From BCD1 sp942492125 (lineage in GTDB: Bacteria > Bacteroidota > Bacteroidia > Chitinophagales > Saprospiraceae): a stretch of DNA of 64,000 nt. The notes below the pieces were generated by a model. The model made no database searches and was not told where the DNA came from. It saw only the letters and a program-made list of their open reading frames with translations. Of the stretch, positions 44,217 through 52,802 are shown in pieces; position 1 is the stretch's first letter, and the number at the start of each line of letters is the position of its first letter. The translations under genes and the position numbers were made by a program. Location of the stretch: NCBI GenBank assembly GCA_942492125.1, contig CALODM010000009.1, forward strand, positions 124,001-188,000, written 5' to 3'.

Positions 44217-44567
44217 CTACACTTTCACTTTGTACGGGCGAGCATCGGGATTGCTGCAGCCAGGCGTGCCTTCTACAGCAGCATGGATAGCTTTTTCGGT
44301 AACTTTTGCAGGATCATAGGTGACGATGAAAGTGGAAGTGGCTCCCATCTTTCCTTCCTCGCAACTACTTACACCGTCTAGTTTTTTGACACTGTTAGCA
44401 ATGTCCTTAAGGTCTCCCATGCAACCAACACCTTTTACTTTGATGGTGATGGTTTCCATTTTGTCCTGGACAACTTCAGTCTCAGTAGAAGTGGTTTGAG
44501 CGGAAGCATTCACAGCAGAGAAAGCCATGATCATGAAAAAAATTAGGAATGAAGATATAAATTTCAT
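44217..44567 (-). CDS. Exported heavy-metal-associated (HMA) domain protein with a variant metal site
   Basis: The protein has 116 residues from the ATG at 44567, which opens a signal peptide (MKFISSFLIFFMIMAFS ... ASAQ). An HMA ferredoxin-like domain follows (about 36-100): METITIKVKGVGCMGDLKDI, VKKLDGVSSCEEGKMGA, FIVTYDPAKVTEKAIHAAVE. The usual C-x-x-C is replaced by GCMGD, leaving Cys49, with Cys69 and Cys104 elsewhere. It precedes the TonB-dependent receptor by 31 bases on the same strand and probably shares its promoter. It may be a periplasmic metal-binding partner of the receptor. Confidence 0.85.
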   Translation of the reverse strand: MKFISSFLIFFMIMAFSAVNASAQTTSTETEVVQDKMETITIKVKGVGCMGDLKDIANSVKKLDGVSSCEEGKMGATSTFIVTYDPAKVTEKAIHAAVEGTPGCSNPDARPYKVKV

Positions 44568-44590
44568 GTGTTCGATCTTTTTGATTGGTG

Positions 44591-44598
44591 CAAAAGTA
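44591..44598 (-). promoter_or_regulatory. Candidate -7 element for the HMA-receptor operon
   Basis: On the minus strand, TACTTTTG followed by CA fits TAnnTTTG, 23 bases before the ATG at 44567. The -33 box is not clear. Confidence 0.45.
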
Positions 44599-44679
44599 AG
44601 GGAATTTCCCAAAAAAAGGGTTTTTATGCCTTCCCTGGGTTGTTAATGATTGGGTAATAAAGCAGGCAATTTGATTCAG

Positions 44680-44746
44680 TTTTTAAACACATAGGCACAA
44701 AGCTCACAGAGAATCATTATGAACTATGTGCCTATGTGTTTAAAAA
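44680..44746. repeat. Inverted repeat with 20-bp perfect arms
   Basis: TTTTTAAACACATAGGCACA (44680-44699) is exactly complementary to 44727-44746, with a 27-base loop. It directly follows the asnS terminator on the minus strand. The CACATAGGCACA arm resembles short repeats I remember from other Bacteroidota genomes, but I cannot verify this here. Confidence 0.65.
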
Positions 44747-44749
44747 AAA

Positions 44750-44775
44750 CGGATCACAACGTTCGCTATGATCCG
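44750..44775 (-). terminator. Intrinsic terminator of asnS
   Basis: CGGATCA and TGATCCG enclose a 12-base loop; on the minus strand the stem is followed by eight T. It lies 27 bases beyond the asnS stop. Confidence 0.85.
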
Positions 44776-44801
44776 ATTTATTATGTTGGAAATGTTTTTA
44801 T

Positions 44802-46235
44802 TTAGAACTCAGCACTCTTCGGCGTCCGAGGAAACGGAATGACATCCCGGATGTTCCCCATTCCGGTGATGAATTGCACCATTCTTTCAAATCCCATACC
44901 GAAACCTGCATGTGGATTGCCGCCAAATTTGCGGAGGTCGAGGTACCACCAGAGTTCTTCTTCCTCAATGCCAAAATCCTTCATTCTGGAAACCAGCACA
45001 TCAAGGCGTTCCTCACGTTGTGATCCACCAATAACTTCCCCGATGTATGGGAAAAGTACATCCATGGCAGCGACGGTTTTGTCATCATCGTTCATCCGCA
45101 TGTAAAATGCCTTGATTTCCTTAGGATAATCCGTGACGATAACCGGCTTTTGGAATTTTTTCTCTACCAGCCAGCGTTCGTGTTCTGCCTGTAAGTCTTT
45201 GCCCCACTCTACCGGAAATTCAAATCTTCCTTTTTTATAAGGTTTTGAATTTCTCAGTATATTAACGGCATCTGTATAGGTGATTCTTTCGAAATCATTA
45301 TTGACGACAAACTTCAACATCTCTATCAACCCCATCGGACGGCGCTCCTCCTGCTTCATGTTCTTTTCCATGTCCTTAATGCGTTGATCCAGGAACTCCA
45401 GGTCATCCAGGTAGTTGTCGAGAATATAGTTGATCAGATACTTGGAAAAATCTTCTGCCAGGTCCATATCATCCTCCAGGTCCCCGAAGGCAATTTCCGG
45501 CTCGATCATCCAGAATTCTGCGAGATGCCTCGAGGTATTAGAGTTTTCTGCTCGGAAAGTAGGTCCAAAGGTGTAAACTTTACCCATGGCCAATGCACCG
45601 ATCTCAGCCTGCAACTGACCGGAAACCGTCAGGTTGGTAGCTTTACCGAAGAAGTCCTGCGACCAGTCGATATGTCCTTCTTCTGTTTTGGGCATATTTT
45701 CCGGATCAAAGTTGGTTACGCGAAACATCTCTCCGGCTCCTTCGGCATCACTGCCCGTAATGATGGGCGTGTGCATATAGTAAAAACGATTTTTATGAAA
45801 ATACTCGTTCACAGCAAAGGCCACGGCATGACGAATGCGGAATACAGAGCTGAAAGTATTGGTCCGCATACGGAAGTGAGCATTCTCCCGCAAAAATTCC
45901 ATGGTCTGTCGCTTGGGTTGTAAAGGGTATTTGTCCAGGTTGGTCTCCCCGAGCACTTCAATGCTGTCTGCCAGTACTTCAACAGCTTGTCCGGCACCCA
46001 TGGATTCAACCAATTGTCCCGTTACCTTTATGCTGGCATGGAATCCGATTTTTTTGATCAGTTCTTCGTCAATTTTTTCATGATCAACCACTACCTGGAG
46101 GTTTTTGGCGCAAGATCCGTCGTTGAGGGCGATGAACCTGTTGGAGCGGAATGCTCTGACCCACCCCATGACGATTACACTTTCGTTCAACTTAGGCGCA
46201 TCTAATACCTGCGCGATTTCTGTCCTTCTGCTCAT
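44802..46235 (-). CDS. asnS: Asparagine-tRNA ligase
   Basis: The 477-residue protein has an N-terminal OB-fold anticodon-binding domain (about 15-105; VIVMGWVRAFRSNRFIALND) and a class II catalytic domain. Motif 2 is in FGPTFRAENSNTSRHLAEFWMIEPE, and motif 3 in HAGFGMGFERMVQFITGMGNIRD. IRDVIPFPRTP at the C-terminus is the AsnRS/AspRS ending, and the length plus the TGSDAEGAGEMF segment favours AsnRS over AspRS. It charges tRNA-Asn in the cytosol. Its terminator is well formed and it is transcribed alone. Confidence 0.96.
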   Translation of the reverse strand: MSRRTEIAQVLDAPKLNESVIVMGWVRAFRSNRFIALNDGSCAKNLQVVVDHEKIDEELIKKIGFHASIKVTGQLVESMGAGQAVEVLADSIEVLGETNLDKYPLQPKRQTMEFLRENAHFRMRTNTFSSVFRIRHAVAFAVNEYFHKNRFYYMHTPIITGSDAEGAGEMFRVTNFDPENMPKTEEGHIDWSQDFFGKATNLTVSGQLQAEIGALAMGKVYTFGPTFRAENSNTSRHLAEFWMIEPEIAFGDLEDDMDLAEDFSKYLINYILDNYLDDLEFLDQRIKDMEKNMKQEERRPMGLIEMLKFVVNNDFERITYTDAVNILRNSKPYKKGRFEFPVEWGKDLQAEHERWLVEKKFQKPVIVTDYPKEIKAFYMRMNDDDKTVAAMDVLFPYIGEVIGGSQREERLDVLVSRMKDFGIEEEELWWYLDLRKFGGNPHAGFGMGFERMVQFITGMGNIRDVIPFPRTPKSAEF

Positions 46236-46391
46236 TGTATTATTATATAAAAGTTACTTTCAAAAAAACAAGACGCGAAAATAGGGAGTATTTTTAAATA
46301 CCTCCAAAACTCCTAAATACTATTTCTCTGACAAACGGTATTTATCTGCCAGGAACACGTGATCTTAAAGAAAAATTCCCGGCGGGCCTGA

Positions 46392-47660
46392 TTATTTTAC
46401 GATCAATTCCTTTCTGTCCGGCCCGGTTGATACCATGCTCACACGTACGTTGAGTTCCTTTTCAAGGATATTCACGTAGTGGCGGGCATTATCAGGAAGG
46501 GCATTAAAGTCATGGATTCCGGCAAGATCTTTTTCCCAGCCCGGATAACTGGTATATTGTGGAATAGCGGATTCGTCACAAAGATCGAAAGGTAATTGTT
46601 TGGTTTGTTGCCCGTTGATCTCGTAAGTAGTTGCAGCTTTAATTTCCTGAAATTTATTCAGCACGTCGATTTTAGTAATGACCAATTGGGTGACACCGCT
46701 CAACATGATGCTGTATTTAAGTTGCGGAAGATCGATCCAGCCACAACGACGAGGTCTTCCGGTGGTGGCGCCAAATTCATGCCCCTCCTTACGCAGGAAC
46801 TCACCGGTTTCATCATTTAATTCTGTTGGGAACGGGCCTGAACCTACTCGTGTGCAATAAGCCTTGGTAATACCTATAACCTCACCGATAGTGCTTGGAG
46901 CAACGCCCAGTCCTGTACAAACACCGGCTGTAGTGGTATTGGAAGATGTCACAAAAGGATAGGTGCCGTGATCAATATCCAGCATAGATCCCTGTGCTCC
47001 CTCGGCAAGAACCCTTTTTCCTTCAGCGAGGGCATTGTTGATGAAATATTCTCCATCTACATGATTGAGGGTTTTCAGCATCTCAATACTTTCCATCCAA
47101 TTTTTCTCTTCCCCGGCCAGATCAAAATCCACTTCAGGGAACAAGCTGATCAAATTGAGATGTTTTTCCTTAAGTGCATTGTATTTATCCAGGAAGTCCG
47201 GGCTATCCAGATCGCCTACCCGTAAGCCGTTACGCCCGGTTTTGTCCATATAGGCAGGCCCGATACCTTTGAGTGTTGAACCGATCTTGCTTTTACCTTT
47301 GGCGTTTTCGGAAGCAGCATCCAGGTAACGATGGGTTGGCAGAATAAGATGCGCTTTTCTCGCTACAAAGAGGCGGTCTTTATAAGGAACTTTTGCAGCT
47401 GTGATATTTTCGAGTTCTTTCCTGAGGGTAGTGGGATCGATGACCACTCCATTGCCGATCAGGTTGAGTTGTTCTCTTCTGAAGATTCCCGAAGGAACGG
47501 TGTGGAGTACAAATTTTTTGCCATCAAAGATCAAGGTATGCCCGGCGTTAGGGCCTCCCTGGAAACGGGCTACAATATCGTAGTTGGGAGCCAGGTAGTC
47601 AACGATCTTACCTTTGCCTTCATCACCCCATTGTAATCCGAGAATAACATCAATTGCCAT
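46392..47660 (-). CDS. purA: Adenylosuccinate synthetase
   Basis: The 422-residue protein opens with the P-loop-like GLQWGDEGKGKIVDYLA motif of PurA, followed by FQGGPNAGHT, HTVPSGI, STLKGIGPAYMDK, EGAQGSMLDIDHGTYPFVTSSNT and TTTGRPRRCGWID. All are diagnostic. The enzyme converts IMP, aspartate and GTP to adenylosuccinate in AMP synthesis. It has its own candidate promoter upstream at 47727-47734 and is not in an operon with purine genes here. Confidence 0.97.
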   Translation of the reverse strand: MAIDVILGLQWGDEGKGKIVDYLAPNYDIVARFQGGPNAGHTLIFDGKKFVLHTVPSGIFRREQLNLIGNGVVIDPTTLRKELENITAAKVPYKDRLFVARKAHLILPTHRYLDAASENAKGKSKIGSTLKGIGPAYMDKTGRNGLRVGDLDSPDFLDKYNALKEKHLNLISLFPEVDFDLAGEEKNWMESIEMLKTLNHVDGEYFINNALAEGKRVLAEGAQGSMLDIDHGTYPFVTSSNTTTAGVCTGLGVAPSTIGEVIGITKAYCTRVGSGPFPTELNDETGEFLRKEGHEFGATTGRPRRCGWIDLPQLKYSIMLSGVTQLVITKIDVLNKFQEIKAATTYEINGQQTKQLPFDLCDESAIPQYTSYPGWEKDLAGIHDFNALPDNARHYVNILEKELNVRVSMVSTGPDRKELIVK

Positions 47661-47726
47661 TGGTTAGCTTTGTTTGGGTTTGTTACGCAAAAGCAACAAA
47701 CATCATTAAATGAACGAATTTCGCTG

Positions 47727-47734
47727 CAAAAGTA
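47727..47734 (-). promoter_or_regulatory. Candidate -7 element for purA
   Basis: On the minus strand, TACTTTTG followed by CA fits TAnnTTTG, about 67 bases before the purA ATG. The -33 box is not obvious. Confidence 0.45.
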
Positions 47735-47799
47735 GGGAATTCTCTAATGTGAAGAGTTAATTTGGAATTATTCTTTTTATTGAAAAAGTATTGACTGTT

Positions 47800-48285
47800 T
47801 TATTCTTTAGTGGTACCATTAGTCTTATCACACGCTCCATTACACTGACCATACAGGTTTAGGGAATGGTGTGTGATATTAAACTTCAATACCTCCCCCA
47901 TCATATCCTTGATTTGCTGAATGCGCGGATCGCAAAATTCAAAGACTTTGCCACAGTCCACACAGATGAGGTGATCATGTTGTTTGAATCCGTAAGATTT
48001 TTCGTATTGGGCGATATTTTTACCGAATTGGTGTTTTTTCACCAGGTCACAATTGACCAGTAATTCCAGGGTGTTGTACACTGTAGCCCGGCTCACCATA
48101 TAATTTTTATTTTTCATATGGATGTAAAGGGCCTCCGCATCAAAGTGGTCTGTGCGACGGTAAATTTCTTCGAGAATAGCATAACGCTCCGGGGTTTTCC
48201 GCAGGTTATTGTTCTCCAGATGACTTGAAAAAATATTTTTCACTTCATTGATAACGGCGTCCTGGGTATGATTGCTTTGATTCAC
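47800..48285 (-). CDS. Fur-family metal-responsive transcriptional regulator
   Basis: The 161-residue protein has the Fur winged-helix DNA-binding domain (about 25-100; RKTPERYAILEEIYRRTDHFDAEA, VSRATVYNTLELL) and the dimerisation/metal domain (about 100-155) with HDHLICVDCGKVFEFCDP and a second Cys pair in YGQCNGAC, the structural zinc site. His residues of the sensory site (HFDAE, HDH) are present. Fur, PerR and Zur cannot be told apart reliably by eye. It sits between purA and the RelA/SpoT gene with gaps of about 140 and 110 bases. Confidence 0.9.
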   Translation of the reverse strand: MNQSNHTQDAVINEVKNIFSSHLENNNLRKTPERYAILEEIYRRTDHFDAEALYIHMKNKNYMVSRATVYNTLELLVNCDLVKKHQFGKNIAQYEKSYGFKQHDHLICVDCGKVFEFCDPRIQQIKDMMGEVLKFNITHHSLNLYGQCNGACDKTNGTTKE

Positions 48286-48394
48286 GATGATGTTTTTTAT
48301 TAAACGGATACTACGAGTAATGTGTATTATTCCAGGGATTCCTTTAGTTCAAAAAAAATGACGACAGACATAAAAGGGAGTATGGTCTCCCTAC

Positions 48395-50641
48395 TTATTC
48401 TACTCTTTTAACAGTTGAAACGATGTCAAGGTTTTGCAAAACCCGCATTGCCATATTCAATTGATCTTTATTGGATACCAAAACGCTGATGGTTCCTTCA
48501 TAAAACCCTTCATTACCGGCGATAGAAAAGGAGCGGATGTTGAGTCCAAGGAGTGATGACAATTCGTGACTCAATTGTTCGATTACCCCGGGGCCGTTGT
48601 CCACACCGGTGATTTCAAGGCTGGCAACGAATTGTGATTGTGGCGACAAGATCCATTCTGCTTTCATTACCCGATATCCGTAGTGTGCCATCATATTTGT
48701 AGCATTCGGACAATTGGTTCTGTGTATCTTCAGCCCGGCATTGGTCGTGAGAAAGGCAAAGATCTCATCACCCTGAACCGGATTACAGCAAGTGGCAAAA
48801 GTGAAGTCAAAACGGGAAGCATCTTCCCCGTTAATGAGCAGGCGGGGTTTGAAGTTATCCTTTCTGGGCCGCTTAATCACTCTTTCTTCCAAAGGCGCTT
48901 CTTCCGGCTCATGCGTTACTGCCATGTCCTCCATTAAAACCAGTTTGCCATGGAAGGGTTTGAATCGCTTGGATATTTCCATGATGCTGAAATTATTCAT
49001 GGCAATATCGTAATAAAGGTCTACATGAGAGGAATAACGATAATGGCTGACCAGTAACTCAACAGCTTCATCAAAATCTACTTTCAGGTGTCTGAATTTT
49101 CTTTCCAGCGCCTCCTTACCGAATTCTCCTTTTTTACTACGTTCCTCTTTCATGGCTGAGCGTATCTTGGAGCGCGCTTTTCCGGTGATCACCATTTTCA
49201 GCCAGTCTTCACTGGGCCGTTGGTTTTTATTGGTGATAACCTGGAGCTGATCACCGTTTTGCAACTGGTACCCCATGGGTACCAACTTACTCCCGACTTT
49301 GATGGCGCTACAATGATACCCGACATCACTATGAATACTGAAAGCGAAATCCAATGCAGAGGCCCCTTTGGGCAATATTTTCATATCTCCGTTTGGGGTA
49401 TAGACGTAGACTTCCTCGTGGAAGAGGTTATTGGCTTTGAAGTCTCCCAAAAATTCAACGGCATCACTATTCGGATCCTCAAGAATTTCCCGAACGCTGT
49501 CGAGCCATTGTTCGTAAACATCCTGGGAACTGCCCGTTCCACTAACCCCCTTGTATTTCCAGTGAGCGGCAAATCCTCTTTCAGCGATCTCATCCATACG
49601 CTCGCTGCGAATCTGCACTTCCACAAACCGCCCTTTGGGTCCGATCACAGTAGTGTGCAGGGATTCGTAACCATTGGACTTAGGGGTAGTGATCCAGTCC
49701 TTTAGTCGTTCGGGGATGGGTGTATGAACATCCGTAACGATGGAATAAACACCCCAGCACATAGCTTTTTCTTTTTCCGGTGGTACATTCAGAATGATGC
49801 GTACGGCAAAGAGGTCGTAAATTTCTTCAAATGGAACACCTTTGGTTTTAAGCTTGTTCCAGATGGAGTAAATAGATTTTGGTCTTCCGAATATCCGGTA
49901 GGGGACATTGAGCAGATCGAGTTGGGCTTTGAGAGGCGTGATAAACGCTTCAATATATGCTTCCCTGGCTTTTTTGGTAGCTGCGAGTTTTCTGGCAATG
50001 CTTTGATAATCTTCCTGGTCGGTAATTTTCATGCACAGATCCAGGAACTCAGTTTTAAAGGCATAGAGTCCAAGCCGGTGGGCCAATGGTGCGTAAACGT
50101 AGCTTGTTTCAGCGGCGATTTTGAGCTGTTTATGGGCAGGCATAGAGCCAAGTGTACGCATATTGTGCAAGCGGTCCGCCATTTTAATGAGGACCACGCG
50201 GACATCTTCAACCAGGGTGCTCAGGACTTTTTTGAAGTTTTCAGCCTGGGGACTTGAGGCGTTGTAGGCGCTGTCCAGTTTTGTAAGACCATCCACCATT
50301 TTAGCGATACGCTCTCCAAAGGTTTCATGTATATCTTTGAGGGTTATATCGGTATCTTCAACAACGTCATGAAGCAAGGCGCTCACAATAGCTGTGGGGC
50401 CCAGGCCTATTTCTTCTGCACAGATTCTCGCTACGGTAATGGGGTGAAGGATATAAGGTTCTCCTGATTTCCTGCGTTGCTTGCTGTGGGCTTCAAACGC
50501 AAGTTCATAGGCATCCTTAATATGCCTCCTGTCCTCGTCATCCATATCGGATTTGATACAGGCAACCATGCCCTCAAAAGCTTCATCAATTACCGCCCGT
50601 TCTGCTTCAGTAATCGGTACGACCGCCTTCTTCTCAACCAT
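48395..50641 (-). CDS. Bifunctional (p)ppGpp synthetase/hydrolase, RelA/SpoT homologue
   Basis: The 748-residue protein has the long RSH architecture: HD hydrolase domain (about 50-205; YILHPITVARI, SALLHDVVEDTD, KMADRLHNMRTL), synthetase domain (about 245-380; GRPKSIYSIWNKL, EEIYDLFAVRIIL, NGYESLHTTVIGP), TGS domain (about 415-475; VYVYTPNGDMKILPKGAS), a helical and zinc-finger-like region (CCNPVQGDEI) and a C-terminal ACT domain (about 670-748). The intact HD motif means hydrolase activity is likely, and the synthetase motif also looks intact, as in Rel/SpoT enzymes that do both. It controls the stringent response and is divergent from tRNA-Leu. Confidence 0.95.
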   Translation of the reverse strand: MVEKKAVVPITEAERAVIDEAFEGMVACIKSDMDDEDRRHIKDAYELAFEAHSKQRRKSGEPYILHPITVARICAEEIGLGPTAIVSALLHDVVEDTDITLKDIHETFGERIAKMVDGLTKLDSAYNASSPQAENFKKVLSTLVEDVRVVLIKMADRLHNMRTLGSMPAHKQLKIAAETSYVYAPLAHRLGLYAFKTEFLDLCMKITDQEDYQSIARKLAATKKAREAYIEAFITPLKAQLDLLNVPYRIFGRPKSIYSIWNKLKTKGVPFEEIYDLFAVRIILNVPPEKEKAMCWGVYSIVTDVHTPIPERLKDWITTPKSNGYESLHTTVIGPKGRFVEVQIRSERMDEIAERGFAAHWKYKGVSGTGSSQDVYEQWLDSVREILEDPNSDAVEFLGDFKANNLFHEEVYVYTPNGDMKILPKGASALDFAFSIHSDVGYHCSAIKVGSKLVPMGYQLQNGDQLQVITNKNQRPSEDWLKMVITGKARSKIRSAMKEERSKKGEFGKEALERKFRHLKVDFDEAVELLVSHYRYSSHVDLYYDIAMNNFSIMEISKRFKPFHGKLVLMEDMAVTHEPEEAPLEERVIKRPRKDNFKPRLLINGEDASRFDFTFATCCNPVQGDEIFAFLTTNAGLKIHRTNCPNATNMMAHYGYRVMKAEWILSPQSQFVASLEITGVDNGPGVIEQLSHELSSLLGLNIRSFSIAGNEGFYEGTISVLVSNKDQLNMAMRVLQNLDIVSTVKRVE

Positions 50642-50835
50642 CTTCTCGCGTTTTTTTCAAATTATTTTGTACAGTTAATATTTAAAATACTGTTATTCCC
50701 GGTTTAGATATAGAAATAGAAGTTAAAAATCGGGAAAATTAAGCAAATTTTCACCCATAAGGAACTAAAAATGAAGGAATAACCTAAACATTTAGTAATA
50801 ATAAGAGTCGAAGTGTTTTTTTTAAAAAAAGATTT

Positions 50836-50843
50836 TATCTTTG
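50836..50843 (+). promoter_or_regulatory. Candidate promoter of tRNA-Leu
   Basis: TATCTTTG followed by CA fits the -7 TAnnTTTG element, about 110 bases before the tRNA. It lies in the 312-base gap (50642-50953) that also must carry the divergent RelA/SpoT promoter, for which I see no clear match. A run of eight T and then seven A (around 50816-50830) precedes it. Confidence 0.5.
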
Positions 50844-50953
50844 CACGGCTTTTCAGATTGAGTCATAAAAGTATGTTTGGGGCTTCTGTTTTCAGGCCCG
50901 TCTTCTGAAAAAATAACATTCATGAACCACAAAGAGTTCCTTGTAATGTTTGA

Positions 50954-51035
50954 GCGGGTGTGGCGGAATTGGTAGACGCGCTAGACTTAGGATCTAGTGC
51001 CGCAAGGCGTGGGGGTTCGAGTCCCTCCACCCGCA
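50954..51035 (+). tRNA. tRNA-Leu (anticodon UAG)
   Basis: The 82-base tRNA has acceptor arms GCGGGTG (50954-50960) and CACCCGC (51028-51034), discriminator A at 51035, a D-loop with AATTGGTAGA, anticodon stem CTAGA/TCTAG with loop CTTAGGA (anticodon TAG, codon CUA), a variable arm typical of type II tRNAs (TGCCGCAAGGCGT) and the T-loop GGTTCGAGTCC. CCA is not encoded. Its 3' end is duplicated downstream. Confidence 0.97.
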
Positions 51036-51240
51036 CTTTGAAAAATATGAGGATGTAAGGGACGAGATGTTTATACCGTCATAGAAAAACAAGGAGCATA
51101 GGCCCTATGTTATTCATGATCGGGGAGTCCCTCCACCCGCATTATTTAAGATAAAAGGAAAGAGGGCAATTAAAGTTTGATCCGGCGTAGAAAACCAGGA
51201 TGTGTTTGACTATGTTATTCATGATCGGGAAGTCCTCTAT
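51019..51240 (+). repeat. Degenerate tandem repeat built from the tRNA-Leu 3' end
   Basis: The last 17 bases of the tRNA, GAGTCCCTCCACCCGCA (51019-51035), recur exactly at 51125-51141. Between and after them the spacer repeats too: CTATGTTATTCATGATCGGG with its flank AGTCC occurs at 51105-51130 and again at 51210-51235 (25 of 26 bases identical), where it runs into a third, decayed tRNA-end-like block. Unit length is about 105-106 bases. No ORF, promoter or tRNA cloverleaf is completed by the copies. Confidence 0.8.
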
Positions 51241-51319
51241 GTCAATAATTCGTCGAATTCGAAGGATCGCTTTCAACCCAATTTAACTTTCCTCCATTTT
51301 TAATTTAAAGACCAGTCAT

Positions 51320-52696
51320 ATGCCACAAGTTGTCAGAAAAGACATTGACAATTTAAATACCGAGTTAACGGTAACAATTGAAAAAAAAGATTACGAGCCT
51401 AAGTTTCTCGAAGAACTAAAAAAATACAGGCAGCAAGCCAGTATGAAAGGTTTCCGTAAAGGAAAGACTCCCATGAGTGTCTTGAAAAAAATGTACGGAA
51501 ACTCCGTGTTGTCCAACATTGTTTATGACATTCTCAATACCGAGCTCGACACCTTTCTCAAAGAAGAAAAATTAGCTATTCTGGGGCAGCCAATTCCAAG
51601 CGAAGATACTCCCGAAGTTTCCATTGACGTAAAAAGCATGGAAAATGATATGGTGTTTAAGTTCGACCTGGGACTCGCTCCGCAACTGGAGATCCAGGGG
51701 TTTAATAAAAATAAAAAATTCACCCGTTACGTACCTACCGTTTCTGATGAGGTTATCCAAAAAGATATTGACAATGCTTTAAAGCAATTAGGCGAGCGCA
51801 GTATCGTAACCGAAGATATTCAGGAGGGTGATTCCTTAAAAGTTACCGTAAAAGAACTCGATGGTAAAAAGGTCAAGGAAGCCGGCCTTACCAATCAGTT
51901 TACCGTTCTGGTAGAAAAACTGACCAAAAAGGCTAAAAAGCAAATCCTGAGCAAAAAAGCCGGAGACACCATTCATGTGAATATTTTTGATTTGGAGGAT
52001 GGCCTGGATGAAGCAGCCGTAAAGAAATATTTTCTGAACATTGAAGATGAAAACGCGGAAGTAGGCAAAGACTTTGAATTAACCATCGACGAAGTTACCC
52101 GTATCACTCCCATGGAGTTCAACGAAGAATTCTTCAATAAATATTTCGGGGAAAATGCGGTGGCAGATAAAAAGGAAGCCAAAGAAAAATTCAAGGAGCC
52201 TTTACTGAACCATTACAAAAATCATTCAGAAGCTTTATTGTTCCGGGACTTCCAGGACCACCTCATGGAAAAAAATGAGATCGAACTGCCGGAAGAATTT
52301 CTCAGACGCTGGTTGCTGATGTCTAACGAAGAACTTACCGAAGAACAACTGGATGCGGAATTCGATGCTTTCAAAGAAAACCTCAAGTGGGATGTCATTA
52401 AAGGCAAAATCGTCAAAGAAAACGATATCCAGATCACTTCCGAAGAGATCATCAGCAACGCACAAGCTAAGATCATGGGATATTTCGGCGGTACCCCTCT
52501 GCCACCAGATATGATGAAAGACATGACAGACCGCATGCTGAACGACCAGAACAGCCTGCGCCAGATCCAGGATGAGGTCGTTTCCAATAAATTGTATGAT
52601 GTACTCGAAACCAAGTTCTCTTATAACGAAAAAAAGGTTTCTACGGAGAAAATGGATGAAATCATAGAAAAAGCCAGGGAAAAAGCGCAAAAATAA
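51320..52696 (+). CDS. tig: Trigger factor
   Basis: The 458-residue protein has the N-terminal ribosome-binding domain with the signature GFRKGKTP near residue 43, then a central FKBP-like domain that is diverged (about 150-260; EGDSLKVTVKELDGKKV) and lacks the classical PPIase core, and a long helical C-terminal chaperone domain (about 270-458). Trigger factor binds nascent chains at the ribosome exit. Bacteroidota trigger factors often have this diverged middle domain. It begins the tig-clpP-clpX block, a conserved order. Confidence 0.93.
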   Translation: MPQVVRKDIDNLNTELTVTIEKKDYEPKFLEELKKYRQQASMKGFRKGKTPMSVLKKMYGNSVLSNIVYDILNTELDTFLKEEKLAILGQPIPSEDTPEVSIDVKSMENDMVFKFDLGLAPQLEIQGFNKNKKFTRYVPTVSDEVIQKDIDNALKQLGERSIVTEDIQEGDSLKVTVKELDGKKVKEAGLTNQFTVLVEKLTKKAKKQILSKKAGDTIHVNIFDLEDGLDEAAVKKYFLNIEDENAEVGKDFELTIDEVTRITPMEFNEEFFNKYFGENAVADKKEAKEKFKEPLLNHYKNHSEALLFRDFQDHLMEKNEIELPEEFLRRWLLMSNEELTEEQLDAEFDAFKENLKWDVIKGKIVKENDIQITSEEIISNAQAKIMGYFGGTPLPPDMMKDMTDRMLNDQNSLRQIQDEVVSNKLYDVLETKFSYNEKKVSTEKMDEIIEKAREKAQK

Positions 52697-52802
52697 TCGT
52701 TAAACAGTTCTTGTACTCAACCCTTTTTGTTTGAATCTGTTTAATAGCTGTTCTCACATTCCTGATTAGGAAATTTTTGACCAAATTTTAAACCCAAAGG
52801 AT

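Noticed and set aside
49220..50257. Plus-strand open frames antisense to the RelA/SpoT gene
   Set aside because: The minus-strand gene has complete HD, synthetase, TGS and ACT motifs; the plus-strand frames have none.
51090..51240. Second tRNA gene downstream of tRNA-Leu
   Set aside because: Only the 3' end block is duplicated; no acceptor 5' arm, D arm or anticodon arm can be folded.
51019..51240. CRISPR array
   Set aside because: Two to three imperfect copies of about 105 bases with no regular short spacers, and no cas genes in the window.
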